Assembly (NCBI RefSeq): GCF_900114375.1
Contig: NZ_FOSV01000003.1
Span: 145,605-209,604 of the forward strand
Source: Methylorubrum salsuginis
Lineage (GTDB): Bacteria; Pseudomonadota; Alphaproteobacteria; Rhizobiales; Beijerinckiaceae
DNA length: 64,000 nt
Reading direction: 5' to 3'
Each line of letters starts with the position of its first letter. Positions within the stretch are counted from its first letter, which is position 1. Below, piece by piece: positions 27,611 to 37,784 of this stretch. The notes below the pieces were generated by a model, which saw only the letters and a program-made list of their open reading frames with translations, did no database searches and had not been told where the DNA came from. The position numbers and the translations under genes were made by a program.

Positions 27611-28207
27611 TCACTCCTCCAGCGGCTTGCACTGGCCCTTGGCGTCCTTCGGGATGACTTCGCCCTGCTTGTAGGGCGTGTAGCTCTTCTTCTGCTCGTC
27701 GTTGAGCCAGACCGCGTCCTGCTTCGGGCCCGTGTAGAGGTGCCGGATCCAGGCGATGGTCTGCAGCATCTCGTCGGGCGTCAGGTTCTCGTTGTGCGGA
27801 CCCATCATGCCGTTGGCGCCGCCGAAGATGGTCGAGAACAGGCCGACATCGGTCGTGTTCGACGGGTAGGTCCAGTAATTGTCGTTGAGGCCCGGTCCCA
27901 GCTTGCCCTCGGCGAGGTGGCCGTGGCAGCCCGAGCAGGAGGTGGCGAACAGGCTCTCGCCGTTGCGCAGGCAGGACTTGTCGTCGATGTAGATGTTCTC
28001 ACCGGTCTGGAAGAACTTCTTCACCGCCGGGGTGTCGCGACCGCCCTCCTTGCCCTCGCTGACGTTGAGGGGTTCGCCGGTGACGGTGTTCCGGAACACG
28101 ACGCCCGATTGCGGGGCCGATTGCGGTTGGGCAAGAGCCGCCGGTCCCGCGCCGCCCAGGACGACGAGCGTGGCGAGGGCGGTTCCAATCGTAGACTTTC
28201 GCATCAT
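27611..28207 (-). CDS. mxaG: Cytochrome cL, electron acceptor of methanol dehydrogenase (MxaG)
   Basis: 198 residues. A signal peptide (about 1-27) precedes a class I c-type cytochrome with one haem motif, CSGCH (about residues 91-95), in [20 protein letters not shown]. The axial Met is likely in the [15 protein letters not shown] region. It takes electrons from the PQQ of MxaFI and passes them to cytochrome cH. The start is the first of two adjacent ATGs (28207). It lies between mxaJ and mxaI as in AM1. Confidence 0.95.
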   Translation of the reverse strand: MMRKSTIGTALATLVVLGGAGPAALAQPQSAPQSGVVFRNTVTGEPLNVSEGKEGGRDTPAVKKFFQTGENIYIDDKSCLRNGESLFATSCSGCHGHLAEGKLGPGLNDNYWTYPSNTTDVGLFSTIFGGANGMMGPHNENLTPDEMLQTIAWIRHLYTGPKQDAVWLNDEQKKSYTPYKQGEVIPKDAKGQCKPLEE

Positions 28208-28281
28208 CGGGGTGATCGTCGCTTCCTGAGACTTTTGTCGTTTTCTTGGGGGAGGTGCCCGGCCCGCAGGGGCCGGATCGA

Positions 28282-29163
28282 TCAGTTCGACACGGGGAGG
28301 ACGGGCACGCCCTCTTCCTTCAGGATGGCCTCGATGCGGGGCTTGGCCTTGGCGATCGCCGCGTCGAGCTCGCCCTTCAGCGCCGTGTCGGCCTTGCGCA
28401 CGCCCATCGCCTGGTCGAAGCTCTGGGGCATCTTCTGGCCGTCGCTGCGGGTCGTGTCGTCCGGCACGGGCGTCACGCGCAGCTTGGTCGAGGAATCGCG
28501 CACGTAGCGGGCGACATCGGGCCCGAAGGCCACCGCCACGTCGGCCTTGCCGCCGGCCACTTCGCTGACCATCCGGGCCGGATCGATCTGCGTATATTGG
28601 TTTCGGGGCGCGCGAAAATTCACAAGCGAATAGAGGTAGGCCATGTCCTCCTCGTAGCGGCCGATATCCTTGAGCATCGCCTCGCCGGGCGTCCCGAAGC
28701 CGACCACCATGTGGTCGATCTGCTTCAGCCGCGGGTCGCTCCACGACTTGATGTCGAGATCGCGGTCGGCGCGGGTGATGAAGACGTAGCCCGAGCGGTA
28801 ATACGGCTTGGTGGTCAGCACGCGCTCGTCGTCGGCATCGAGCCCGATCACCACGTCGCAGGTGTTCTTCTCCAGGCCGTCCCGCACGAGGTAGATCGCG
28901 GGCTTGCCGAGCCAGACGAACTGAGCCTTGCGGCCCATTTCCTCGGCGACGACGGTGGCGATCTTGTTCTCGAGGCCCGACCCGTCCTTCATCGAGAGCG
29001 GCGGCTGCTCGGCGGCGCAGACCCGCAGGACGCCGGGATCGGTCTTCGCCGGGGCTTGGGCGGCCTTCTGCTCCTGCGCCAGGGCGGGCCCGGCGAGACC
29101 GAGGAGCGCGGCCAGCGTGAAGGCTTTCGCGGTCGCGCGGGGGCGTCCGTTCGCGAGCGGCAT
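28282..29163 (-). CDS. mxaJ: Periplasmic binding protein-like MxaJ
   Basis: 293 residues. A signal peptide (ending LAGPALAQ, about residue 30) is followed by a solute-binding fold resembling family 3 amino-acid-binding proteins ([19 protein letters not shown]). MxaJ is required for methanol dehydrogenase assembly in AM1 and appears to act as a periplasmic chaperone rather than in transport. It lies second in the cluster, 213 nt after mxaF and 74 nt before mxaG. Confidence 0.94.
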   Translation of the reverse strand: MPLANGRPRATAKAFTLAALLGLAGPALAQEQKAAQAPAKTDPGVLRVCAAEQPPLSMKDGSGLENKIATVVAEEMGRKAQFVWLGKPAIYLVRDGLEKNTCDVVIGLDADDERVLTTKPYYRSGYVFITRADRDLDIKSWSDPRLKQIDHMVVGFGTPGEAMLKDIGRYEEDMAYLYSLVNFRAPRNQYTQIDPARMVSEVAGGKADVAVAFGPDVARYVRDSSTKLRVTPVPDDTTRSDGQKMPQSFDQAMGVRKADTALKGELDAAIAKAKPRIEAILKEEGVPVLPVSN

Positions 29164-29331
29164 CGTTCGTTTCCTCTGGGATTCTTTTTGGGGTGTCGTC
29201 TCGGAAGACGGTTCCGGTGCCGACTTATGCTGCCGGGATCCGAAGGGGTTGCCCGTGCCTCCGGGGCCGGAGGACGAGGCTGGAACGGCGCGGCGCCGAG
29301 GGGGAGGAACGAGAGCCGCGCCGTCCCGGGA

Positions 29332-29361
29332 CCTCCCCCTCTCGCGAGGGAGAGAGGGAGG
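29332..29361 (-). terminator. Hairpin between mxaF and mxaJ
   Basis: CCTCCCCCTCTC and GAGAGAGGGAGG face each other across a short loop containing TCGCGA, 15 nt downstream of the mxaF stop. It could stabilise the mxaF mRNA or partly terminate transcription, which would help make MxaF in excess over MxaJ. Confidence 0.4.
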
Positions 29362-29376
29362 CTTTCGTCGCTGGCC

Positions 29377-31257
29377 TTACTTGGCGGCCGACTTCCACTC
29401 GCCGACATTCGGATCGTCGTAGGGACCCTTGCCGTCGAGGGAGAAGACGATCACGCCGCCGCCCATCTGGGTGTAGTTGGCGAGCTTCTTGAAGGCGCCC
29501 ACCGCACCGAGACCGGCGGTCGGGTCGGCGAGGTCGAACACGAGGCCCACGCCCGGCCAGCCGCCGACGCCGTAGTAGATGGCGACGTACTGGTTGCCCT
29601 TGTGGGAGTAGGTCATCGGGTAGCCGATGGCGCCGGACGGGATCTTGAACTTCCAGAGGAGGTCGCCCGTGTCGGAGTCGCGCGCCTTCAGGTAGCCGTC
29701 GAGCGTGCCGTAGAAGACGAGGTCACCCGCCGTGGCGAGCGTCCCGCCCCACACCGCGAAGCGCTCCATCTTCTCCCACTTGTAGTCGCCGGTGATCGCG
29801 TTGTACGCCTTGATCTGGCCGAGACCCTCGTAGTTCTGGCGGTCGCCCTTCGGGCCCGGATACATGTTCAGCGTCGCACCGACGAAGAACTGACCCGCAC
29901 GATAGGGAAGCATGAAGGGCTCCCAATCCATGCAGATGTGGTTGATGCCCATGTAGAACAGTTCACGCTTCGGATCGTACGAGTCGTGACCCTGGTTGTG
30001 GTAGCCCATCGCCGAGGGGCAGATGTCCTTGGCGAGGTGATCCATCCGGGTGCCGTATTCCGGATCGCGCACCGGCTGGCCGGTCTTCAGATCGACCGAC
30101 TTGAACACGTTGACCGTGTCGTCGAGCTTGTTGGCCGAGACCAGCGAGCCGTCGGTGCGGTCCAGCGTGTAGACGATGCCGTTGCGGTCCGGGTGGGTCA
30201 GCAGCTTGCGGACCTTGCCGTCCTTGTCCTTCTGGTCGGACAGCATCATCACGTTGACGCCGGCATAGTCCCACTCGTCGTGCGGTGTCTTCTGGTAGCC
30301 GAACTTGGCTTCACCCGTATCGGCGTCGCGGCCGAAGATCGTCATGGTCCACTTGTTGTCGCCCGGACGCATGGTCTCGTTCCACGGCGCCGGGTTGCCG
30401 GTGCCGAAGTAGATCAGGTTCGTGCCCGGATCGTAGGCGTACCAGCCCCAGTTGGTGCCGCCGCCGATCTTCCAGGCGTCGCCTTCCCAGGTGCCGGTGC
30501 CGAGGCCCTTCTGGCCGTAATGGGCGTTCTTGACGTTGAAGTCGTCGGCCAGCAGCAGATCCTTGTCCGGACCCGTGGCGTAGGCGCGCCACACCTGAGC
30601 GCCGGTCTTCACGTCGTAGGCGGTGAGGTAGCCGCGCACGCCGAGCTCGGCGCCGGAGGAACCGATGATCACCTTGTCCTTGACGACGTAGGGGGCGATG
30701 GTGAGCGTCGAGCCGACCTTGATGTCGGAGTTCTCGACCTTCCACACCGTCTCGCCGGTCTCGGCGTTGAGCGCCGCGACGTTGCCGTCGAGCTGGGTCT
30801 TGAGGATCAGCGCCGGGGTCTTGCCGTCGCCCGGCCAGTAGGCGAGGCCGCGGTTGACGAGATCGCAGCAGGCGACCGCACGGGCGGCCGGGTTCTGCTT
30901 CGGCTTGTCCTGCCACAGGATGTGGCCCGGATCGTCCAGACCCAGCGCGAAGGTGTTGTTCGGGAACGAGGTGTGGATGTACATCTTGCCGTCGACGACG
31001 AGCGGCGCGCCCTCGTGGCCGTTCAGCAGACCGGTGGAAAAGGTCCAAGCCGGCCGGAGCTGCTTCACGTTCGACTTGTTGACCTGCTTCAACTCGCTGT
31101 AGTTGTTCGAATCGTAGTTCTTACCGGGCATCACCCAGTTCTCGTCGCTCTTCGACAGCTCGACCAGCTTGTCGTTGGCGAACGCCCCGCTCGACAGGGC
31201 CACCGGCGCGAGCGCCAGCATCGCCAGTGCCGACACCGATGTCACGTATCTGCTCAT
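29377..31257 (-). CDS. mxaF: PQQ- and calcium-dependent methanol dehydrogenase large subunit MxaF
   Basis: 626 residues. The signal peptide (about 1-27) is cut before NDKLVEL. The mature enzyme is an eight-bladed PQQ-binding propeller that oxidises methanol to formaldehyde in the periplasm. Visible signatures are the adjacent-cysteine disulfide in [13 protein letters not shown], tryptophan-docking blades ([24 protein letters not shown]), and the catalytic Asp in EWDYAGVN (near 330). The residue two after that Asp is Ala, not the Asp seen in lanthanide-dependent XoxF enzymes, so this is the calcium type. The ribosome binding site GAGGAG is upstream of the ATG. It has its own recognisable promoter. 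Confidence 0.98.
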   Translation of the reverse strand: MSRYVTSVSALAMLALAPVALSSGAFANDKLVELSKSDENWVMPGKNYDSNNYSELKQVNKSNVKQLRPAWTFSTGLLNGHEGAPLVVDGKMYIHTSFPNNTFALGLDDPGHILWQDKPKQNPAARAVACCDLVNRGLAYWPGDGKTPALILKTQLDGNVAALNAETGETVWKVENSDIKVGSTLTIAPYVVKDKVIIGSSGAELGVRGYLTAYDVKTGAQVWRAYATGPDKDLLLADDFNVKNAHYGQKGLGTGTWEGDAWKIGGGTNWGWYAYDPGTNLIYFGTGNPAPWNETMRPGDNKWTMTIFGRDADTGEAKFGYQKTPHDEWDYAGVNVMMLSDQKDKDGKVRKLLTHPDRNGIVYTLDRTDGSLVSANKLDDTVNVFKSVDLKTGQPVRDPEYGTRMDHLAKDICPSAMGYHNQGHDSYDPKRELFYMGINHICMDWEPFMLPYRAGQFFVGATLNMYPGPKGDRQNYEGLGQIKAYNAITGDYKWEKMERFAVWGGTLATAGDLVFYGTLDGYLKARDSDTGDLLWKFKIPSGAIGYPMTYSHKGNQYVAIYYGVGGWPGVGLVFDLADPTAGLGAVGAFKKLANYTQMGGGVIVFSLDGKGPYDDPNVGEWKSAAK

Positions 31258-31368
31258 CCTGCGTCTCCTCGCTCAACCGCCACGCCTTTCGGCCTCGCGG
31301 CACCACTCAGATTTCTTTCGTCCGAGGTCCAGGCTCGCCTTCAAGTCGATCGGTGGCCAGCATCGAGT

Positions 31369-31388
31369 CTCTAAGCATTCCCTTAGAG
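31369..31388. promoter_or_regulatory. Inverted repeat in the mxaF 5' leader
   Basis: CTCTAAG (31369-31375) and CTTAGAG (31382-31388) form a perfect 7-bp dyad with a 6-nt spacer. It lies about 40 nt downstream of the predicted mxaF start point and just left of the minus-strand promoter. It could be an operator or an RNA hairpin in the leader. Confidence 0.45.
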
Positions 31389-31404
31389 CAGAGCGACCTT
31401 ATGA

Positions 31405-31434
31405 AAGACTTATTAGCGCCCCTTCGCCTATATT
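31405..31434 (+). promoter_or_regulatory. Putative divergent promoter for the mxaW-position gene
   Basis: AAGACT (31405-31410), an 18-nt spacer, then TATATT (31429-31434) reads rightwards toward the gene at 31625. It has the same spacing and near-identical -35 as the mxaF promoter on the opposite strand, and its -10 abuts that promoter's -10. Predicted start about 31441. Confidence 0.5.
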
Positions 31435-31463
31435 TTCTAGGACTTTATTGGACGCGATGTCTT
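31434..31463 (-). promoter_or_regulatory. mxaF promoter
   Basis: On the minus strand: AAGACA (31463-31458), an 18-nt spacer, TAGAAA (31439-31434). This agrees with the -35 and -10 elements I recall for the strong methanol-inducible mxaF promoter of M. extorquens. The predicted start is near 31427, giving a leader of about 170 nt before the mxaF ATG. Confidence 0.75.
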
Positions 31464-31624
31464 TAGGTGGTCCGACATTTGTTGGCGGGAGCATAAGGCA
31501 AGCCTAAGATTGCCGTCCGGTAGGTGCAGTGCACACTTGACCGGCTCTACTCTGCACGCCACGACTTCCTCCCAACGGGCGCGTGTCGAAGCAGCCCGAC
31601 CCGGACCGGGGGAGACATTTTGTC

Positions 31625-32467
31625 ATGGGAGGAGACGGCACGGCCCGGCGACGGATGCGGGCGGCGGCCCTCACGCTCGCCGGCCTGATCGCGGGGCTCG
31701 GCCTCGCCCGGGCGGCGGACGCGATCGATGTCGAGACGACGGGCGCGCTCTATCCGCGCGACGGGCGCCGCGACCTCACCGCCGAGGATCGCCTGCGCTT
31801 TCCCGGCGCGGGCGTGCTGTGGTGCCGCCGCCCCGACGGCGTCCCGCGCAAGGCGGCCGCCGCGTGGCTGATCGGCGCGCCGACGCTCGTGATGCTCAAC
31901 GCTCACAATTTCCGCAACCGCCAGCTCGAGACGACACGGATCGTGTCCGATTGCTACTTCCAGATCGGCGGGCGCAACTACGATTTCGTCGCCGACAGCC
32001 TGCAGCTCGGCGTGGCCCGCGACGCGGAGCGACTTCACATCACCGACGACTGGGCGCTGCTGCGCCTCGTCCAAGCCGCCGAGGCCCCGACGCAGCCCCT
32101 GCCCGAGGCGCCGCCCGACCTGACGACCGGAGATCTGACGCTGCCGGTCACGATGGTCTCGCCGGGCGGCCACGGCAATTATCGGGGTGAGGCCAGCCTG
32201 GAGACCTGCACGGTCCGCCGTGTCGATCCGCCGACCGAAGGCGACACCCGCCGCGCCCGGCACGATTGCAACGACGGCTACGGCGGCTCGGGTTCGGGCC
32301 TGTTCGACGAGGCCGGCCGGATGGTGGCGATGCAGAGCGCCTCGCTCTCCATGAACTCACGCCACGCCTTCGATATCGAGTTCCACTACGGCTCGGCCCT
32401 GCTGATCGAAGGGGCTCTGCTCGATGCCCTGCGCGAGGCCGTGAGACGGCCTCAGCCCTCGCCGTAA
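31625..32467 (+). CDS. Secreted trypsin-like protein at the mxaW position
   Basis: 280 residues, divergent from mxaF. The signal-peptide core AAALTLAGLIAGLGLARAAD follows a basic stretch. The mature part has trypsin-fold landmarks in the right order: LNAHNF (His), DDWALLRL (Asp) and GYGGSGSGLFD (Ser in a GxSGxG context). It may therefore be a periplasmic S1-type peptidase or a degenerate relative. In AM1 the methanol-induced gene mxaW lies divergently upstream of mxaF; the position matches, but I cannot verify sequence identity. The ATG at 31625 has GGGGAGA 9 nt upstream; ATG 31583 is an alternative. Confidence 0.8.
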   Translation: MGGDGTARRRMRAAALTLAGLIAGLGLARAADAIDVETTGALYPRDGRRDLTAEDRLRFPGAGVLWCRRPDGVPRKAAAAWLIGAPTLVMLNAHNFRNRQLETTRIVSDCYFQIGGRNYDFVADSLQLGVARDAERLHITDDWALLRLVQAAEAPTQPLPEAPPDLTTGDLTLPVTMVSPGGHGNYRGEASLETCTVRRVDPPTEGDTRRARHDCNDGYGGSGSGLFDEAGRMVAMQSASLSMNSRHAFDIEFHYGSALLIEGALLDALREAVRRPQPSP

Positions 32468-32559
32468 CGCCGGCTCCCGCGACGGCCATCACCGTCGCGA
32501 TCATCGATAATGAGGTTGTGTCACGGGTTTGAGGATCGATCGACGTTGTGGCCGCCTGC

Positions 32560-32747
32560 GCCAAGGAGCGAGAGACGGATCACACGCCTCTCGAATGGGT
32601 CGATTGCTTCCACACTCGCCGCTTGCACGAACTCATCGGCAACGTGCCTCTTGGCGAGGCCGAGGCGCGCTGCTTCACGCGGGTCAGGCGTGAACCTTGG
32701 CAGCTGGATCCAGACCACATCGAATCCGGGCAATCCGGCGCGGTTCA
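32560..32747 (+). pseudogene. IS3-family transposase 3' remnant with right end
   Basis: Codons around 32584-32676 read PLEWVDCFHTRRLHELIGNV, matching the C-terminal EWVDWFNHRRLLEPIGNIPP-type segment of IS3-family OrfB transposases. The fragment ends in ATCCGGGCAATCCGGCGCGG followed by TTCA (32724-32747). This resembles the IS end at 43293-43321 (CTCCGGGAAACCCGGAGCGG followed by TTCA). Only the last tens of codons remain; no upstream transposase sequence is seen. Confidence 0.7.
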
Positions 32748-32752
32748 GATCG

Positions 32753-32810
32753 ATCCTAATGAGTTCCTTATAGGATCGCCTCCTTTTCCGTCTCGAACCC
32801 TAACGCGGTT
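32753..32810 (+). repeat. 58-bp repeat, copy A (inverted partner at 42604-42661)
   Basis: This segment, from ATCCTAATGA to TCGAACCCTAACGCGGTT, aligns without gaps to the reverse complement of 42604-42661 with 44 of 58 positions identical by my count. The last 17 positions are identical except the final base. It lies 5 bp after the IS3 remnant and upstream of the kdp genes. It could be a mobile-element edge or a shared promoter/operator region. Confidence 0.7.
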
Positions 32811-32887
32811 CCCGTCCACATTCGGGGTCGACCCAGCTCGGTCGCGGAGTGTCCGCGACCGGAGGTCGAACGGACCCGCGACGCATC

Positions 32888-32971
32888 ATGCTCGACATCG
32901 CCTTCCTCGCAGCAGCCTTTGCCTTCTTCGGCCTGGCCGCCGGCTACGCCACGCTCTGCGAACGCCTCTGA
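32888..32971 (+). CDS. Small membrane protein upstream of kdpF
   Basis: 27 residues, MLDIAFLAAAFAFFGLAAGY continuing to ATLCERL; one membrane helix. It sits 10 nt before kdpF in the same orientation, where many Rhizobiales kdp operons also carry a tiny membrane ORF. There is no clear ribosome binding site. It may assist the Kdp complex or be a translational leader. Function unknown. Confidence 0.55.
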   Translation: MLDIAFLAAAFAFFGLAAGYATLCERL

Positions 32972-32981
32972 GGCGCCCCCC

Positions 32982-33071
32982 ATGACTCTCGACCTCGCCC
33001 TCGGAGCCCTCGTGACGGCCGGGCTCCTCGTCTACCTCACCTACGCCCTCGTCCGCCCCGAGCGGTTCTGA
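32982..33071 (+). CDS. kdpF: Potassium-transporting ATPase subunit KdpF
   Basis: 29 residues: one hydrophobic helix ([20 protein letters not shown]) ending in RPERF, the typical KdpF C-terminus (E. coli ends INAEAF). It stabilises the KdpABC complex in the inner membrane. GAGG lies 8 nt before the ATG. It is followed 22 nt later by kdpA. Confidence 0.85.
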   Translation: MTLDLALGALVTAGLLVYLTYALVRPERF

Positions 33072-33093
33072 GCGGCCCTGCCGGACCACATCC

Positions 33094-34809
33094 ATGAATG
33101 CTAACGGCTGGATACAGATCGCGCTGTTCTGCGCGGTCGTCCTCGCGCTCGTGAAGCCGCTCGGCTGGTACATGACGCGCGTCTTCAACGGGGAGCGAAC
33201 CCCGCTCTCGCCCGTGCTCTGCCCCGTCGAGCGCGGTCTCTACCGCGCCGCCGGCATCGACGAGCGCCACGAGCAGACCTGGCTCGGCTACGGCCTGGCC
33301 ATGTTGGCCTTCCACGGACTCGGCTTCGTACTGCTCTACGCGGTGCTACGCCTGCAGGACGTGCTACCGCTCAACCCCATGGGTCAGGCGGCAGTGGCGC
33401 CCGACCTTGCGTTCAACACCGCGGCGAGCTTTGTCACCAACACCAACTGGCAGAACTACGGCGGCGAGAGCACCCTCTCGTATCTCAGCCAGATGTTGGG
33501 GCTGACGCACCAGAACTTCCTCTCGGCAGCGACCGGCATCGCCCTTGCCGTCGCCCTGATCCGCGGCTTCGCCCGTGCCTCCGCCAGGACGGTCGGCTCG
33601 TTCTGGGTCGATCTGACCCGCTGCACCCTCTATGTGCTGCTGCCGATCTGCTTCGTCTATGCGCTGTTTCTGGTCTCGCAGGGCATGCCGCAGACGCTTG
33701 GCACCTACGTCGATGTCACGACGTTGGAAGGCGCCCAGCAGACCATCGCGGTCGGCCCGGTGGCGAGCCAGGTGGCGATCAAGATGCTCGGCACCAACGG
33801 CGGCGGCTTCTTCAACGCCAACGCTGCCCACCCGTTCGAGAACCCCACCGCCCTTTCGAACCTCGTCCAAATGATCTCGATCTTCGCGCTGGGGGCCGCG
33901 CTCACCAACGTCTTCGGGCGCATGGTCGGCGACGAGCGCCAGGGCTGGGCGATCCTCGCGGCCATGGGCCTGCTGTTCCTGGCTGGCGTCGCGGTCACCT
34001 ATGCCAGCGAGGCGGCAGGCAGTTCCGTCCTGAACGGCCTCGGGCTCACCGGCGGCAACATGGAGGGCAAGGAGGTCCGCTTCGGAATCGTGGCGTCGGC
34101 GCTCTTTGCGGTGGTGACGACGGCGGCCTCCTGCGGCGCGGTCAACGCGATGCACGACTCGTTCACGGCGCTCGGCGGCCTCATCCCACTGATCAATATG
34201 CAACTCGGCGAGATCATCGTCGGCGGCGTCGGCGCGGGCCTCTACGGCATGCTGGTCTTCACCGTGGTGGCGATCTTCGTGGCCGGCCTGATGGTCGGGC
34301 GCACGCCGGAATATCTCGGCAAGAAGATCGAGGCCCGCGAGGTCAAGATGGCCATGCTCGCCATCCTTTGTCTGCCGCTGATGATGCTCGGCGGCACCGC
34401 GCTCGCCACCGTCCTCCCGGCTGGGCTCGCCGGTCCGGCGAACGCCGGCCCGCACGGCTTCTCGGAGATTCTCTACGCCTTCACCTCGGCAGCCGCCAAC
34501 AACGGCTCGGCCTTCGGCGGGCTCACCGGCAACACGCCGTTCTACAACAGCCTTCTCGCGCTCGGCATGCTGGTCGGACGGTTCTTCGTCATCGTCCCGG
34601 CGCTGGCCATGGCCGGATCGCTGGCGGCCAAGAAGACGCTGCCGGCCTCGGCCGGCACCTTCCCGACCCATGGCGGTCTGTTCGTCGGCCTGCTCGTCGG
34701 CGTCATCCTGATCGTCGGCGGCCTGACCTTCTTCCCGTCGCTGGCGCTCGGCCCGGTGGTCGAGCACCTCGCGGGCTCGGCCGGCCAGACCTTCGGGACG
34801 GGGGGCTGA
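33094..34809 (+). CDS. kdpA: Potassium-transporting ATPase, K+-binding subunit KdpA
   Basis: 571 residues, about ten membrane helices. It provides the K+ selectivity filter of the high-affinity Kdp pump. Conserved segments are [40 protein letters not shown], and [21 protein letters not shown]. Length is normal. It is the first large gene of the kdpFABCDE operon, which is induced by low K+ through KdpDE. Confidence 0.97.
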   Translation: MNANGWIQIALFCAVVLALVKPLGWYMTRVFNGERTPLSPVLCPVERGLYRAAGIDERHEQTWLGYGLAMLAFHGLGFVLLYAVLRLQDVLPLNPMGQAAVAPDLAFNTAASFVTNTNWQNYGGESTLSYLSQMLGLTHQNFLSAATGIALAVALIRGFARASARTVGSFWVDLTRCTLYVLLPICFVYALFLVSQGMPQTLGTYVDVTTLEGAQQTIAVGPVASQVAIKMLGTNGGGFFNANAAHPFENPTALSNLVQMISIFALGAALTNVFGRMVGDERQGWAILAAMGLLFLAGVAVTYASEAAGSSVLNGLGLTGGNMEGKEVRFGIVASALFAVVTTAASCGAVNAMHDSFTALGGLIPLINMQLGEIIVGGVGAGLYGMLVFTVVAIFVAGLMVGRTPEYLGKKIEAREVKMAMLAILCLPLMMLGGTALATVLPAGLAGPANAGPHGFSEILYAFTSAAANNGSAFGGLTGNTPFYNSLLALGMLVGRFFVIVPALAMAGSLAAKKTLPASAGTFPTHGGLFVGLLVGVILIVGGLTFFPSLALGPVVEHLAGSAGQTFGTGG

Positions 34810-34810
34810 G

Positions 34811-34987
34811 ATGCCCCGCGCCTTCCCCTCACGGCGCAGGCCGCACCATCACCCGGTGCTACGCCCTCGCCCCCAAAGCGGCCCGTCGCGCCCCTTGCGC
34901 ATGTCGGACCTCGTCCTGGCGCTCCTCGGCGTCGTCCTGCTCGGCGGCTTCGCCCTGATGACGGCGGCGACGCTGGCCGCCTCCTGA
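34811..34987 (+). CDS. Small membrane ORF between kdpA and kdpB
   Basis: 58 codons from ATG 34811, or 28 residues from the internal ATG 34901, which gives [20 protein letters not shown] and a short tail. The hydrophobic helix is convincing; the Arg/Pro/His-rich front half is probably not translated. It resembles KdpF in size and topology but lacks its C-terminal motif. It occupies the unusually long 243-bp kdpA-kdpB gap. Function unknown. Confidence 0.45.
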   Translation: MPRAFPSRRRPHHHPVLRPRPQSGPSRPLRMSDLVLALLGVVLLGGFALMTAATLAAS

Positions 34988-35052
34988 ACCGAACTCGGCA
35001 AGGCTCGGCCGCTCAGGCCGGGCCGACCCGCCCCTCTCCGGACGCGAACTCC

Positions 35053-37146
<2,094 letters not shown>

Positions 37147-37168
37147 AGAAGGTCTTAGGAGACCTGCC

Positions 37169-37774
37169 ATGCTGAACCAGCTTCGCCCCGCCCTCGTCCT
37201 GCTCGTCGCCCTGACGGCGGTCACAGGCCTCGCCTATCCGCTCGCCGTCACCGGCATCGCCGGCACGGTTTTCCCGGCCAAGGCCGCCGGCAGCTTGATC
37301 GAGCGCGACGGCAAGGTCGTCGGTTCCAGCCTGATCGGCCAGGGCTTCACCGGCGGGGGCTACTTCCACGGCCGGCCGTCGGCCACCACCGCGGCCGACC
37401 CGGCCGATGCGAGCAAAACGGTGCCGGCGCCCTACAACGCCGCGAACTCGATGGGTTCGAACCTCGGTCCCACCAGCTCCGCGCTGGCGGAACGGGTGAG
37501 GGGCGACCTCGACGCCCTGAAGGCCGAGAACCCGGGCCAGCCGGTGCCGGTCGATCTCGTCACGACGAGCGGCTCGGGCCTCGACCCCGACGTCTCGCCC
37601 GAGGCGGCCTTCTTTCAGGTGCCGCGGGTCGCGAAGGCCCGCAACCTGTCCGAGGAGCAGGTGAACGAGCTCGTTGCCGCCCAGGTGCAGGGCCGCACAC
37701 TGGGCATCCTCGGCGAACCGCGTGTCAACGTGCTGGCGCTGAACCTCGCGCTCGACGAACTCGCCAAGCGCTAA
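37169..37774 (+). CDS. kdpC: Potassium-transporting ATPase subunit KdpC
   Basis: 201 residues: one N-terminal membrane helix ([20 protein letters not shown]) and a periplasmic domain with [30 protein letters not shown] and [14 protein letters not shown]. It completes the KdpFABC pump and increases its K+ affinity. It is followed by kdpD 10 nt later. Confidence 0.97.
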   Translation: MLNQLRPALVLLVALTAVTGLAYPLAVTGIAGTVFPAKAAGSLIERDGKVVGSSLIGQGFTGGGYFHGRPSATTAADPADASKTVPAPYNAANSMGSNLGPTSSALAERVRGDLDALKAENPGQPVPVDLVTTSGSGLDPDVSPEAAFFQVPRVAKARNLSEEQVNELVAAQVQGRTLGILGEPRVNVLALNLALDELAKR

Positions 37775-37784
37775 AAGAGCCATC

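Noticed and set aside
29377..31257. Possibility that the large subunit is lanthanide-dependent XoxF
   Set aside because: The residue two after the catalytic Asp is Ala (EWDYAGVN), mxaI and the full mxa maturation set are present, and overall sequence matches MxaF.
28246..31374. 1042-codon plus-strand open frame opposite mxaF, mxaJ and mxaG
   Set aside because: It lies antisense to well-conserved genes and has mirror-codon composition; no domain is recognisable.
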